Assembly (NCBI GenBank): GCA_963734065.1
Contig: CAVTFN010000004.1
Coordinates: 186,001 to 250,000, forward strand
DNA length: 64,000 nucleotides
Reading direction: 5' to 3'
Source of the DNA: DATBLE01 sp963734065
GTDB lineage: Bacteria > Actinomycetota > Thermoleophilia > Gaiellales > Gaiellaceae
Below, piece by piece: positions 26,280-35,457 of this stretch; positions within the stretch are counted from its first letter, which is position 1; each line of letters begins with the position of its first letter. The position numbers were made by a program, and so were the translations under genes. The notes under the pieces are model-generated. The model had not been told where the DNA came from and did not search any database. It saw nothing but the letters and a program-made list of their open reading frames with translations.

Positions 26280-28499
26280 TCAGGCGTGCGTCACGCGGCC
26301 CCGCGGGCGCGGCTTCCGCGCGGGAGAGGCGCTCTCGCCCTCGGGGGAGAGCGACGGAAGCCACTCGAGCCATGAGGGCAGGTACCAGTTCCACTCGCCC
26401 AGCAGCTTCATCGTCGCCGGGACGAGCACGGCGCGGACGACCGTCGCGTCGATCAGGATCGCGACGGCGAGGCCGAAGCCCAGCTGCTGCATCATGATCA
26501 GGCTCAGCGAGGCGAACAGCCCGAAGACGGCGACCATGATGATCGCCGCGCTCGTGACCGTGCCTGCGGTCCGGGTGATCGCCAGCTGCACGGCCTCGTC
26601 GGTCGAGCTGCCCGCGTCGCGGAGCTCCTTGATCCGGCTGAGGATGAAGACGTGGTAGTCCATCGAGAGGCCGAACAGGACGACGAACAGGAAGAGCGGG
26701 AGCCAGCTGACGATGGCGCCGTTGGTCTGGAAGCCGAACACGTCCGCGAACCAGCCGTGCTGGAACACGGCGACGAGGATCCCGTAGGCAGCGCCGACCG
26801 AGAGCAGGTTCAGCGCCACCGCCGTGGCGGCGATCACGATCGACCTGAACGTGAGGAGCAGGAGCACGAAGGCGAGCCCGAGCACGAAGAGGAAGACGTA
26901 GGGCAGGCGTGCGCGCATCTGCTGGTTGAAGTCGTGTGTGCCGGCCGTGATCCCCGCGACCGCCACCTCGGTGTCGGGCAGCGTCGTCGCGATCGGCGGG
27001 ATCACCGTGCCGCGCAGGGTCTCCAGCGCTGCGAGCGACGCCGCGTTGTCCCCGTTGCCGGCGATCGCGAAGTTGATCAGCGCGACGGTCCGGTCTGGGT
27101 TGACGCTGAGGGTGAAGGGGGCGTAGAGCTCGCCGGTGGCGAGCGCACGCCGGCGGAACAGGCCGTACGCGCGCAGCATCTGCGGCGTGTCGACCTTGGG
27201 CGCCCGAACGACGACCTGCGCCGGGGTCTGCGAGCCCGGGAACGCCGCCTGGATCCGTTCGTACGTCCGCACGATCTTCAGGTCCTGCGGGAAGTCGGTG
27301 AAGTTCGGCAGCTTCGTGTGCATGCCGAGCGCCGGCAGGGCGAGCAGGAAGAGGCAGCCGCCCGCCAGCAGCAGGGCTCTCAGCGGCCGGCGCAGAACGG
27401 CGCCGACGATGCGCCCCCACAGGCCGTCGTCGCGCAGCCTGCCGTTGAAGATGCGAATTCGGCCCCGGTCGACCTTGTCCCCGAGCCGATACAGGACTGC
27501 GGGGAGCACCGTGAGAGAGCCGATCATCGCGGCGAGGACGACGATCATCGTTCCGAGCGCGATCGTCGTGAACAGCGAGTTGCCCGAGACGAACATCCCG
27601 GCCATGGCGATCAGCACGGTCACACCCGAGACCAACACGGCCTGGCCGGACGTGCGCGCCGCGTAGAGCAGGGCATCATGCGGCGGCCGGCCCTTCTGCC
27701 GCTCCTCGCGCTCGCGCCGCAGGTAGAAGAGGGAATAGTCGATCCCGACCGCCATGCCGATCATCAGGATGATCGCGCTGAGCGTCTGTTGGTCGGTCGG
27801 CACCAGGTGACTGACGAGCGCGTTGAGCCCGGTCGCCGCGAGCACCGCCGAGAAGGCCAGCATGACGGGCAGCCCCGCGGCCACGAGCGCACCGAAGGCC
27901 ACGAGCAGGATCAGCATCGTCAGCGGCAGTGACGTCAGCTCGGCGCGGCCGATGTCCCGCTCGAACCGCTTGTCGATCTGGTGGTCGACCGAGGCCTCGC
28001 CGAACTCCTCGATGATCAGGCTCGGGTTGCCGGCCTGGACGCCGTCGACCGCCTTCAGGATCGGTGCGATCAGGCCCTTCGCCTTCTCGGCGTCTCCCTT
28101 GACGTCGAACTGGACGAGCGCCGAGTGCCGGTCGGCCGAGATGAGCCCGGCCTGCGGGCGGTTGATCGGAGAGACGATGTTCGTCGCGTTCGGCTGCTGT
28201 GAGAGCGTCTGCACGACGCTTCCGACGGCCGCCGAGAACACCGGCTCGTCGACGGTCGACGTCCGCGACTGCACCAGCACGCTCTCGCGCGCCCGCAGGT
28301 CGAAGTTCGCCCGGTCGAGGATCTGCTCGGCGCGACGCGACTCGCCGTTCGCTACCGCCCAGCTCTTCATCTGCTTCGCGCCGACGAGGCTGCCGACGGG
28401 GACGGCGAGCACAGCGAACGCGAGCCACCCGAAGGCGGCCGTCTTCCAGTGCGCAGCGCTCCAGCGACCCGCCCGGCCGGCGAAATTGGTGGTCTCCAT
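26280..28499 (-). CDS. MMPL/RND-family membrane exporter
   Basis: 739 residues. About twelve hydrophobic spans in the RND order: one span, a large external loop (residues 40-185), five spans, a second loop (about 385-515) and six spans. The MMPL hallmarks GMAVGIDYSLFYLRREREER and GLSMDYHVFILSRIKE carry the charged intramembrane residues for proton coupling. Members export lipids or hydrophobic compounds in actinobacteria. The ATG start at 28499 is followed by KTAAFGWLAFAV, the first span. No partner gene is adjacent, so cargo is unknown. Confidence 0.92.
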   Translation of the reverse strand: METTNFAGRAGRWSAAHWKTAAFGWLAFAVLAVPVGSLVGAKQMKSWAVANGESRRAEQILDRANFDLRARESVLVQSRTSTVDEPVFSAAVGSVVQTLSQQPNATNIVSPINRPQAGLISADRHSALVQFDVKGDAEKAKGLIAPILKAVDGVQAGNPSLIIEEFGEASVDHQIDKRFERDIGRAELTSLPLTMLILLVAFGALVAAGLPVMLAFSAVLAATGLNALVSHLVPTDQQTLSAIILMIGMAVGIDYSLFYLRREREERQKGRPPHDALLYAARTSGQAVLVSGVTVLIAMAGMFVSGNSLFTTIALGTMIVVLAAMIGSLTVLPAVLYRLGDKVDRGRIRIFNGRLRDDGLWGRIVGAVLRRPLRALLLAGGCLFLLALPALGMHTKLPNFTDFPQDLKIVRTYERIQAAFPGSQTPAQVVVRAPKVDTPQMLRAYGLFRRRALATGELYAPFTLSVNPDRTVALINFAIAGNGDNAASLAALETLRGTVIPPIATTLPDTEVAVAGITAGTHDFNQQMRARLPYVFLFVLGLAFVLLLLTFRSIVIAATAVALNLLSVGAAYGILVAVFQHGWFADVFGFQTNGAIVSWLPLFLFVVLFGLSMDYHVFILSRIKELRDAGSSTDEAVQLAITRTAGTVTSAAIIMVAVFGLFASLSLIMMQQLGFGLAVAILIDATVVRAVLVPATMKLLGEWNWYLPSWLEWLPSLSPEGESASPARKPRPRGRVTHA

Positions 28500-28721
28500 C
28501 GCCCGTGTTCCTTTCGCCCGGTGTGTCGGTCTCGGAACGACGCTAGCCCGAGGTGGGCCGTAGGAATCAGGACCAACTACGACACCGGCTGCGGCCTAGT
28601 ACGTACCCGAAGCACGAGCCGGGATCAGCTCCTTGGTCCCGAGTGCGCGGAAAAACCGAGGGGCCGCTCCGTCGTCACGCCGATGGCGGCACGGAGACGC
28701 GAACGCAGGCTTCGGGTGAGC

Positions 28722-29324
28722 ATGAACGCCGAAGCGATCAAGCAAGCCGAGCGCCGGCTCCACGAGCTCCGCCTGGACGAGTGGACCGATCTGGGACTGG
28801 CCGCACTGGTCATGGGGTTCGCACTCGCCGCGAGCGTCCTCCACCCTCCGTTCGCCCTGCCCTTGCTCATCGGCGCACTGGCGAGCGCCCTGCTCGCCGG
28901 CCGCGCCTTCTTCCGGCGGCTGGACCTGGCCGACCGGCTGCTGCTCGATCCCAACGCCTACGCGATCCCGGAGATCCGCCGGCGCGGAGAGGGCATGGCG
29001 TCGATGGAGAACCGACGGGCCCTCGCCCAAACCGTTCGGAGCAGGCTGACGTCGGAACGGGGTTATTCGCGCTCGCGGCGGGTCGTGGCGACGGCGGAGG
29101 CGCTCAGGACGCTCGCGTCGGAGCTCGAGGACGAGGGGTTGTCGCTCGATTCCGTCTGCGCCGTCCGGTGTCATCAGCTCGTGAACAACTACGGCGACAG
29201 CCCACTCCTCAACAACCTGCTGCCCGACGAGGACATCCAGGTCTGGATCCGCCGGATCCGCCTCGGCTTCGAGCCCAGCGCTGACTCCGTTTCAGCGCCA
29301 CCCGGCGCAGACGACGGCAGTTGA
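28722..29324 (+). CDS. Hypothetical membrane protein, two predicted spans
   Basis: 200 residues from ATG 28722 (an in-frame ATG at 28683 would add 13 basic residues). An amphipathic N-terminus (EAIKQAERRLHELRLDEW) is followed by two hydrophobic segments, LGLAALVMGFALAASVL and ALPLLIGALASALLAGRAF, then a soluble, Arg-rich C-terminal half with repeated RR (AIPEIRRRGEGM, YSRSRRVV) and LSLDSVCAVRCHQLVNN. Family not recognised. Spacing suggests a single-gene unit divergent from the MMPL exporter. Confidence 0.72.
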   Translation: MNAEAIKQAERRLHELRLDEWTDLGLAALVMGFALAASVLHPPFALPLLIGALASALLAGRAFFRRLDLADRLLLDPNAYAIPEIRRRGEGMASMENRRALAQTVRSRLTSERGYSRSRRVVATAEALRTLASELEDEGLSLDSVCAVRCHQLVNNYGDSPLLNNLLPDEDIQVWIRRIRLGFEPSADSVSAPPGADDGS

Positions 29325-29390
29325 GAAACGGCTGGGCGACCGCGTCCGCCACTGGATCACGGATCAACGAAAACCGTGAGTGATCTCCTG

Positions 29391-29412
29391 GCTCGGCACG
29401 GCACGGCCGAGC
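29391..29412. terminator. Weak hairpin downstream of the two-span membrane-protein gene
   Basis: Arms GCTCGGC (29391-29397) and GCCGAGC (29406-29412) with an eight-base loop, 67 bases after the stop codon. No T-run, so its role as a terminator is doubtful. Confidence 0.25.
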
Positions 29413-29585
29413 ATGCCCTGGAGGGAGAGCAAGACGGACGCACTTGCCACCGCACACCACGTCCTGCTCGCCCACGGATTGCACGGCCCGAGACGCGCAG
29501 AACAGTCGCGCGTCGGTGATCCGGGTCGTCCCCGATGCCCCGCAAGACGTTCCGTGCGAGCGTGACATCGGAAAGGGGGTGTGAG

Positions 29586-29855
29586 ATGACCACGATCCCT
29601 CATGAGCCCTCGCACGCTGTCCAGGAGAAGAGACCCTGGGCGGAGCAGCTCTTGGTGCGGGAGATGTGGGCGGCCCTGGCAATCGTCGTCATGTGGCTCG
29701 CCGTCCTGTTCGACGCGATCTACGGCCCAAGCATCGTGAACACGAGCCCGGGCGGAGATGCGAGCAGCGTTCCGTCAGCAGTCGCCGTCGCCCTGTTCGC
29801 TTTTCTCGCCACCTGGGTTGTCGCGCGGTACGGCTTCCGCGAACCGAAGGATTGA
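29586..29855 (+). CDS. Small two-span membrane protein, paralogue 1 of 3
   Basis: 89 residues, ATG at 29586, with a purine-rich GAAAGGGGG upstream. After a polar start (MTTIPHEPSH) come REMWAALAIVVMWLAVLFDAIYG (span 1) and SAVAVALFAFLATWVVARYGFR (span 2), joined by a Gly/Ser loop with GGDASSVPS. The genes at 36222-36494 and 56571-56840 encode the same layout and share the MTTI.HEP start, W(A)x(L/F)AIxVMW, VPS and TWVVA(R/K)xGFR. No database family comes to mind. Position next to stress, 2-oxoacid oxidoreductase and hydrogenase genes suggests a common physiological trigger (inference). Confidence 0.82.
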   Translation: MTTIPHEPSHAVQEKRPWAEQLLVREMWAALAIVVMWLAVLFDAIYGPSIVNTSPGGDASSVPSAVAVALFAFLATWVVARYGFREPKD

Positions 29856-29955
29856 CCAAAGTGCCGAGCCTGGGCGGTCGGTGACCATCCAACGGCGCGC
29901 CGACCGTCCCGGCCGGACCGGATACCTGGCCGACGTTGGAAAGGGTGATTTGCAC

Positions 29956-30144
29956 ATGACGCCTGTTCTGCACAAGCTCTCGCGGAAGACGAGCGAGATG
30001 TCTGACGACCCACTCGCACGTGCTGAACACCATGCACAAGAGGCAGAGAAACTGCTGAGGAGCTGGTGGCTCTCGTCGCACGTCAAGGGGCAGCTTCATG
30101 CCACTCTTGCGCTCTACTACTCGTCGAAGCACGACGAGACGTAA
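29956..30144 (+). CDS. Small hypothetical protein (62 aa)
   Basis: Begins at ATG 29956 with a GGAAAGGGTG-type ribosome site like that of the preceding small gene; an internal Met at 29998 is an alternative start. The sequence is amphipathic and charged (DDPLARAEHHAQEAEKLLRSWWLSSHVK), likely helical and soluble with a conserved-looking WW pair. No known family recognised. Being 100 bases after the two-span membrane protein gene in the same direction suggests co-expression. Confidence 0.55.
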   Translation: MTPVLHKLSRKTSEMSDDPLARAEHHAQEAEKLLRSWWLSSHVKGQLHATLALYYSSKHDET

Positions 30145-30225
30145 AAGCAGACCCCCTCAGTCGGTCGAGCTCTCGAGCGCGGGTCCCGGGCACCGGCTGT
30201 GGCATCGATGGCCGTGATGTCTGCG

Positions 30226-31134
30226 TTACGCCTCCAGCGAGACCAGGGAGTCCCAGCGTGCGTCGACGTGAGCCTGGATCGCTTCGACCTGCTCCGGCGA
30301 GAGATGTCCGAAGCGCCCTTGTGCCTGGAGGAAGTCGCGGATCGGCACCGGATGCTTCGGCTTGAAGGTGATGCTCCAGTTGCCTCCGTCACAGGCGAAG
30401 AGCGGGAAGTACCGTGACTCGACCGCGAGCCGCGTGATCTCCACCGATTGATCGCTGGGATACCGCCAGCCCGGCGGGCAGGCGCCGAGGACGTGCAGGA
30501 AGCGGAACCCTTCGAGCTCGGCCGCCCTCGCGACCTTTGCTCTGAAGTCGCGGAGCATGGGCACCGACCCTGCCGCAAGGGTCGCCACGTAGGGGATGCC
30601 GTGCGCCGCAAGGATCCGGGCGATGTCCTTCTTCTGCCCTGCTCGTGGCGCAGCTGCGGGGGTCGTGGTCGTCCAGGCGCCTTCCGGGGTGGCGCCCGAC
30701 TTCTGGACGCCGGTGTTCATGTACGCCTCGTTGTCGTTCAGCACATAGAGGATGTCCTCGTCACGCTCGGCTGCCGCCGACAGGCCGGAGAACCCGATGT
30801 CACACGTCGAGCCGTCGCCGCCCCAGACCACGACGTGCGTGTTCTCGACACCGCGCAGGCGCAGTGCGGCCTTGATTCCAGAAGCCTCTGCCGCCGCCGA
30901 CGCGAAAGGCGTCAGGTAGACCGTCACGGCGAATGCGTTGACCGGCCAGACGCCGGCGATGATCGTCCAGCACGAAGCGGGGATGACCAGCACGATTTTC
31001 GATTCGGGCGTCGCCTCGGCCAGGGCGCCGAGCACGTGTCTGATGTTGATGGCCGGGCCGCAGCCCGCGCACGCGCTGTGGCCGGGAAGGAGGAGCCGCT
31101 CTTCCGAGACGACGTTCTCGAGCCACGTGGTCAT
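30226..31134 (-). CDS. porB: 2-oxoacid:ferredoxin oxidoreductase, beta subunit (TPP-binding), set 1
   Basis: 302 residues. Thiamine-diphosphate subunit of a PFOR/KFOR-type enzyme: the cluster-binding Cys pair in HSACAGCGPAINIRH near the start, the TPP motif GGDGSTCDIGFSGLS, and NDNEAYMNTGVQKSGATPEGAWTTT, which is typical of PorB. The enzyme oxidises pyruvate or another 2-oxoacid to acyl-CoA and CO2, reducing ferredoxin. Its ATG overlaps the alpha-subunit stop (ATGA). A second, differently arranged set lies at 39.4-42.3 kb. Confidence 0.93.
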   Translation of the reverse strand: MTTWLENVVSEERLLLPGHSACAGCGPAINIRHVLGALAEATPESKIVLVIPASCWTIIAGVWPVNAFAVTVYLTPFASAAAEASGIKAALRLRGVENTHVVVWGGDGSTCDIGFSGLSAAAERDEDILYVLNDNEAYMNTGVQKSGATPEGAWTTTTPAAAPRAGQKKDIARILAAHGIPYVATLAAGSVPMLRDFRAKVARAAELEGFRFLHVLGACPPGWRYPSDQSVEITRLAVESRYFPLFACDGGNWSITFKPKHPVPIRDFLQAQGRFGHLSPEQVEAIQAHVDARWDSLVSLEA

Positions 31135-32306
31135 CGCTCCACCCCTTCCGGTACGAACACGGGGCCGAGGTGCCCTACCGCCCCATCTGTCGAGCGCGCC
31201 GCGTCGATTGCCCAGCGAAGGGTGGCCGGCGTGACTTCGGTGCCGCCGACGCCGCAGACGAAATCCACGACCGCCTCGGCGTAGTCGAGCCGGAGCGCCC
31301 TCACGTCGCTGCCGAGCGGCGCCAGCGAGCCGAAGGCAACGGCACGGTCGACGACGGCGACGTGGGAAACGTTCGACAACACGGCGGCCAGCTGCTGTGC
31401 CGGAAAAGGCCTGAACGCGTGGACACGAACGAGCAACAGGTCGTCGCCGTCCTCCAGGAGCTCGTGGGCGGTGTCGCCGATCGTCCCGATCGTGATCAGC
31501 GCCGTTTCCGCACGCGGGTTTCCGGCCACTTCGAGTGCGCCCACCTTCGTGCGCCCGAATCGGGCGCTGAACTCGGCGGCAGTGGTCTCGATGACGCCTC
31601 GAGCCTCGTCGAGCGCCTCGGCGACCTTCTTCTGGAACGCTGCGTAGTCCGTCGGCTCCGGCAAGCCCGAGAACGTGTGTGGCCGAGCCGGGTCGAGCAG
31701 CCATTCACCGGGAGGATCCAGCGGCGGCAGGAAGGCGTCGATTTCCCCCTGGTCGGGGATGTCGAGGAGCTCGGAGGTGTGCGAGAGCAGGAAGCCCTCG
31801 GCGCAGACCATCACCGGGAGCATGAGCCTCTCCGCGATCCGGTAGCCGAAGAGGACGCTGTCAAAGACCTCCTGTACGGAGGAGCAATAGAGCTGGATCC
31901 AGCCGGTGTCACGCTGGCTCATGCTGTCCGAGAGGTCGGGCTCGAGACTCCACGGCGCGAAGATGGATCGGTTGACGTTGACGGCCACCAGCGGCACGCG
32001 CTCCCGAGACGCCCGGTGGAGTTGCTCGTGCGCGTACAGCAGCCCTTGCGACGAGGTCGCCGTGAACGTGCGAACGCCCGCGTGCGAGGCGGCGATCGCC
32101 CAGCCGAACATGGAATGCTCGCTCTCGAGGTTCGCGTACTCGACGTCGTCGCGCCCGGCGACGAGATCCGCGAGCCGCTCGACGATGATCGTCTGGGGTG
32201 TGATCGGGTAGGAGGCGATCGCCTGGACCCGTGCCAGCGCCACTGCCTGGGCGACGGCCTCGTCTGCTGTCATCAACACACGCCCGGGGGTCGCGGTCCG
32301 GCTCAT
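31131..32306 (-). CDS. porA: 2-oxoacid:ferredoxin oxidoreductase, alpha subunit, set 1
   Basis: 391 residues. Shows the PorA substrate/pyrimidine-site motif ASYPITPQTIIVE near residue 32, the conserved ESEHSMFGWAIAASHAG, and TATSSQGLLYAHEQLH. The later part carries FRPFPAQQLAAVLSNVSHVAVVDRA, the usual C-terminal domain of the alpha chain. It pairs with the beta subunit downstream and with the gamma-delta fusion upstream; both junctions are four-base ATGA overlaps, indicating equal synthesis. Which 2-oxoacid is used cannot be told; the YPITP motif is common to pyruvate, 2-oxoglutarate and isovalerate enzymes. Confidence 0.93.
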   Translation of the reverse strand: MSRTATPGRVLMTADEAVAQAVALARVQAIASYPITPQTIIVERLADLVAGRDDVEYANLESEHSMFGWAIAASHAGVRTFTATSSQGLLYAHEQLHRASRERVPLVAVNVNRSIFAPWSLEPDLSDSMSQRDTGWIQLYCSSVQEVFDSVLFGYRIAERLMLPVMVCAEGFLLSHTSELLDIPDQGEIDAFLPPLDPPGEWLLDPARPHTFSGLPEPTDYAAFQKKVAEALDEARGVIETTAAEFSARFGRTKVGALEVAGNPRAETALITIGTIGDTAHELLEDGDDLLLVRVHAFRPFPAQQLAAVLSNVSHVAVVDRAVAFGSLAPLGSDVRALRLDYAEAVVDFVCGVGGTEVTPATLRWAIDAARSTDGAVGHLGPVFVPEGVER

Positions 32307-33151
32307 ACGGGGACCTCCTGCATGGCGATGGCGCTCCGGACCGGGCAGACGACCTCACAGATGCCGCAGCCCTTGCAGTAGAGGAGGTCGATCGACATCG
32401 CTCCGCCGTGGCGGGCGATTGCCCCTTCGGGGCAGAAGAGCTCACACAACGCGCAGGCAGTGCAGGCGTCGGTGAGCACCGGACGCTGGTCGGACCACGT
32501 TCCGGTGTGGCACCCGCGGGAGTCGGTCGTGCTCACCGGGAAGGCGGCGTGACCACGCCGAGTCGGCGCCAGGGCTGTTTCGAAGGGCGCATCGCCGGCG
32601 AGCCGGTGCTGTCGGATACAGCGCGCGTAGCCCTCTCTGGCGGCGAGGATGTTCGCGTCGGCGAGGGAGCCCATGCGGGCCGCGATCGCCTCCTCCAGGA
32701 AGCGCAGCCCGTCCGGCAACAGGTAGCGCAGACAGGCTCCGAGGAGGGCGACGTTGGCCATCGGCCGGCCTTCGGCGGACAGGATGCCGTGGCGGCGTCC
32801 GATGCGGGAGGCCGGGACGCGAGCGACGGTGAAGTCGCCGGCGTGCTCGAAACGCCTGTCGCGGTTGACGATCATCAACCCGCCCGGCCGGATCGAGGAG
32901 ACGAGCTGTGGCGACGGCGGCGAGGCAGAGATCACGGCGAGCACGTCGCACTCGTGCACCTTGTACCGGCGGTGGATCGGCGACTCGGGATCCCAGCGGA
33001 GGAAGGCCGAGATCGGCGCACCGCGCCGCTCCGCCTTGAACTCCGGGAAGCTCTGGACCCAGTACCCCGCGCGCGCCAACGCATCGGCGAGAAGCTGCGA
33101 AGCGAGGACGACGCCCTGGCCACCTCGACCCGCGATCAGCATCTCCTTCAT
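32303..33151 (-). CDS. 2-oxoacid:ferredoxin oxidoreductase, gamma-delta fusion, set 1
   Basis: 282 residues. Residues 1-180 form the gamma domain (LIAGRGGQGVVLASQLLADAL, SFPEFKAERRGAPISAFLRW). A linker of about 45 residues leads to a C-terminal 2[4Fe-4S] ferredoxin domain with CTACALCELFCP and CKGCGICEVVCP, the delta subunit. In set 2 these are separate genes, so the fusion is a real difference. First gene of its operon, read away from the CBS-BON gene at 33523. The ferredoxin domain relays electrons from the TPP site to free ferredoxin. Confidence 0.92.
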   Translation of the reverse strand: MKEMLIAGRGGQGVVLASQLLADALARAGYWVQSFPEFKAERRGAPISAFLRWDPESPIHRRYKVHECDVLAVISASPPSPQLVSSIRPGGLMIVNRDRRFEHAGDFTVARVPASRIGRRHGILSAEGRPMANVALLGACLRYLLPDGLRFLEEAIAARMGSLADANILAAREGYARCIRQHRLAGDAPFETALAPTRRGHAAFPVSTTDSRGCHTGTWSDQRPVLTDACTACALCELFCPEGAIARHGGAMSIDLLYCKGCGICEVVCPVRSAIAMQEVPV

Positions 33152-33522
33152 CCGCTCTCCTGGCTCCGAGACGGGAACCTGCTCGTCTGCGTCTGACGTA
33201 GCAATCGTCCCGCCCCGCAGACGATGCAGGCATCCGTGGCGCCGCTGATCGGACGTCAGGACATACGCGGGTTGCGACGGTCACCGCACGGCTAGCCGCG
33301 CAGGGCTGGCTGCCCCGGATGCTTCGGGGCCGCCAGGTTGGGACTACCTGATCGCCCGCGGTGATCTTGCGCGACAACGGATCTCTCCTCGAAAGCCATC
33401 GTCCTCCGCTGTGGCATAGCCGCACGAGCATTCGGTGGCCTCACCGATGTCCGTATCGGATGGCGCGGCGAGCATCGGAGCGTATGAGCTGGACCGTGAT
33501 GCCGTGCTCGCGAGGGAGGTAG
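33152..33522. promoter_or_regulatory. Divergent intergenic region, 371 bases, between oxidoreductase set 1 and the CBS-BON gene
   Basis: The largest gene-free stretch of the window. No convincing open frame, RNA gene or repeat is seen. Promoters for both divergent units should be here. CCGAT (near 33448) and ATCGG (near 33459) around GTCCGT form a short inverted repeat about 65 bases before the CBS gene and could be an operator. GAGGGAGG at 33512-33519 is the ribosome site of that gene. Confidence 0.45.
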
Positions 33523-34800
33523 ATGATGAAGATCGGCGACTTGATGACGACCACAGTGATCACGGTCGGCCCCGAGAGTGCACTGAAGGACGCCGCCGCG
33601 ATTCTCGCGAAAAGCCGAGTCTCGGGTCTGCCGGTGGTCGACGCTCGAGGCGCCGTGATCGGAGTCCTCTCCGAGGGAGACATCGTCTACCGGGAGAGCG
33701 GCGGCGCGGCGGACGAGCATCGATTCGGCAGCCGGCGCGTTCCGTCCGTCCAGGTCGACTCGAAGCTAGCCAGCACGACCGTCGGCGGTCTGATGTCTTC
33801 GCCTGCAGTGACAATTGCGCCCCGTTGTCCGGTCACCGAGGCCGCCCAGACGATGATCGGAAAGAGGGTCAATCGACTTCCGGTTGTCGACGACGCGGGA
33901 CAGCTGGTCGGCATTGTCACTCGCTCCGATCTCCTTCGCGCCTTTGTCCGTTCGGATGACGAAGTGGCCGCTGAGATTCGCGAGGATGTGCTGCACAAGC
34001 AACTGTGGCTCGAGGCCGAACACGTGCGCGTCGACGTCGACCGGGGAAGGGTGCGGCTGACCGGCCTCGTCGAAACTCAGACTGACGCCGAATGGATCCC
34101 GATCCTCGTCCAACGCGTGCCGGGCGTCGTTTCGGTCGTGTCCGGACTCAGCTGGCTCGACCAGAACGGTCGCCTCGATGGAAGACCAGACGGGCCGTCC
34201 CCGAATGCACCTTCTCGTCGTTCGCCGGCCGTCGCCGTCGCCGCGTTCCTCGAGAGCGAGGGGCCGACCATCCTGGCGGCGGCCGGCGCAGCTTTGACGC
34301 GCAAGCGAATGCCCCACTACTCCTCGGACGGCGACGAGGCAGCGTCGCAGCGTCTGAGCACACTCTTCGATCAGCTCCTCAGCGGGCTGAACGCACGTGA
34401 TCTCGGTCCGATCGTTGCCCACGCAGAGCGAGTCGCGGAGGAGCGATTCTCGGCCGGGTACGACCTGTCCGAAGTCCAGGTGGCCTTCAACGCCCTCGAA
34501 GAAGCGACCTGGTCCTGTGTCCTCGCCGAGCTCGATTCATCGGAAGTCGCCGAGGCGATCGGCTTGATCAGCACCGCGCTCGGAACCGGCAAGGACGCTC
34601 TGGCCCGAAGATATGTCTCGCTCGCAACCAATACCCACGTGCCCTCGCTGGACGTACGTGCCCTGTTCAGAGGGAATCCCGAGGGAGTCCCAGCCGGGCA
34701 AGAGCGAGCTGCCCCGTACGTCCGTGACACGAGATCTCTTCCGAAGAATGGGCGCAGGCGCCCGGACCCAGGACCTTCAAAGAGGAAGGAGAACCAGTGA
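33523..34800 (+). CDS. CBS-CBS-BON protein with C-terminal RsbRD-like helical domain
   Basis: 425 residues; ATG 33523 (33526 also possible) after GAGGGAGG. Residues 1-140 contain two CBS motifs (GDLMTTTVITVGPES, GLMSSPAVTIAPRCP) and about 155-210 a BON domain, as in the protein at 17.8 kb. Residues about 235-375 are a separate helical domain (LSTLFDQLLSGLNARDLGPIV, AHAERVAEERFSAGYDLSEVQVAFNALEEATW) that looks like the RsbRD N-terminal or RsbT co-antagonist type domain of general-stress stressosomes. The last 45 residues are low-complexity. Nucleotide sensing joined to a stress-signalling module is a reasonable reading, but inference. Overlaps the OsmC start by one base. Confidence 0.82.
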   Translation: MMKIGDLMTTTVITVGPESALKDAAAILAKSRVSGLPVVDARGAVIGVLSEGDIVYRESGGAADEHRFGSRRVPSVQVDSKLASTTVGGLMSSPAVTIAPRCPVTEAAQTMIGKRVNRLPVVDDAGQLVGIVTRSDLLRAFVRSDDEVAAEIREDVLHKQLWLEAEHVRVDVDRGRVRLTGLVETQTDAEWIPILVQRVPGVVSVVSGLSWLDQNGRLDGRPDGPSPNAPSRRSPAVAVAAFLESEGPTILAAAGAALTRKRMPHYSSDGDEAASQRLSTLFDQLLSGLNARDLGPIVAHAERVAEERFSAGYDLSEVQVAFNALEEATWSCVLAELDSSEVAEAIGLISTALGTGKDALARRYVSLATNTHVPSLDVRALFRGNPEGVPAGQERAAPYVRDTRSLPKNGRRRPDPGPSKRKENQ

Positions 34801-35312
34801 TGTCGGTCGTAAAGGAGATGCAGTTTCCAGTCTCGGTTCGCTGGCGCGGAGGGCGAGTCGCCCACGCCCACGCTCGCGGGAAAGAGGGCCTGGCGCTGGC
34901 GACGCCGCCCGAGTTCCGGAGCGGACTCGCCGGCTACTGGACGCCCGAGGACTTGCTTGTCGCCTCCGCCGCGTCCTGCTTCGCCCTCACCCTGGCCGCG
35001 ACGGCCGAGTGGCACGACGCGCCGCTCCTCGATGCGAAGGTTACGGCCACAGGTCACATGAGCCGTCGTGACGACGGTCGCTTCGGATTCACGGTGATCG
35101 AGATCGATGCCGCTCTCGAGACGACTGGGGAGGGCGAGGACGCTGTCCGGCGCGCTGCAGCCGAGGCCGAAAGGCGCTGTCTCGTCAGCCACGCGCTCGA
35201 CGTTCCAGTCCACATCGCAGTCACAATCGAGGTGGTCGCCGGACCCACCGACGAGCCGACGGACGAAACGCACCTCACGGCACCCGCTGCAGGTTTCGGC
35301 ACCGGCGACTGA
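34800..35312 (+). CDS. OsmC/Ohr-family peroxide reductase
   Basis: 170 residues from ATG 34800 (GTG at 34797 adds one residue), with GGAAGGAG eight bases upstream. The redox Cys of the family is in LLVASAASCFALTLAATAEW, and the second in ERRCLVSHALDVP, both in the usual positions; the opening YWTPEDLLVAS is typical. OsmC proteins reduce organic hydroperoxides with thiols. The C-terminus has an acidic extension. Overlap with the CBS-BON-RsbRD gene stop suggests co-expression, consistent with a stress unit. Confidence 0.9.
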   Translation: MSVVKEMQFPVSVRWRGGRVAHAHARGKEGLALATPPEFRSGLAGYWTPEDLLVASAASCFALTLAATAEWHDAPLLDAKVTATGHMSRRDDGRFGFTVIEIDAALETTGEGEDAVRRAAAEAERRCLVSHALDVPVHIAVTIEVVAGPTDEPTDETHLTAPAAGFGTGD

Positions 35313-35457
35313 GACACTGGAACCGGTCGGTTTTCCGCGCCTTCTGCGGAGCTCGAACCGGCGCAGCTCATCCCGAGATCGGGCCGGGAGAATCCACAGA
35401 TCCGATCCGAGTCCTCCCCGATTTGGCGCGGCCCGCCCCGCGCCATGATGGCGGCAG

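Noticed and set aside
29325..29585. Possible small gene or RNA between two small membrane-protein genes
   Set aside because: No frame with a ribosome site and protein-like composition; only one weak hairpin is visible.
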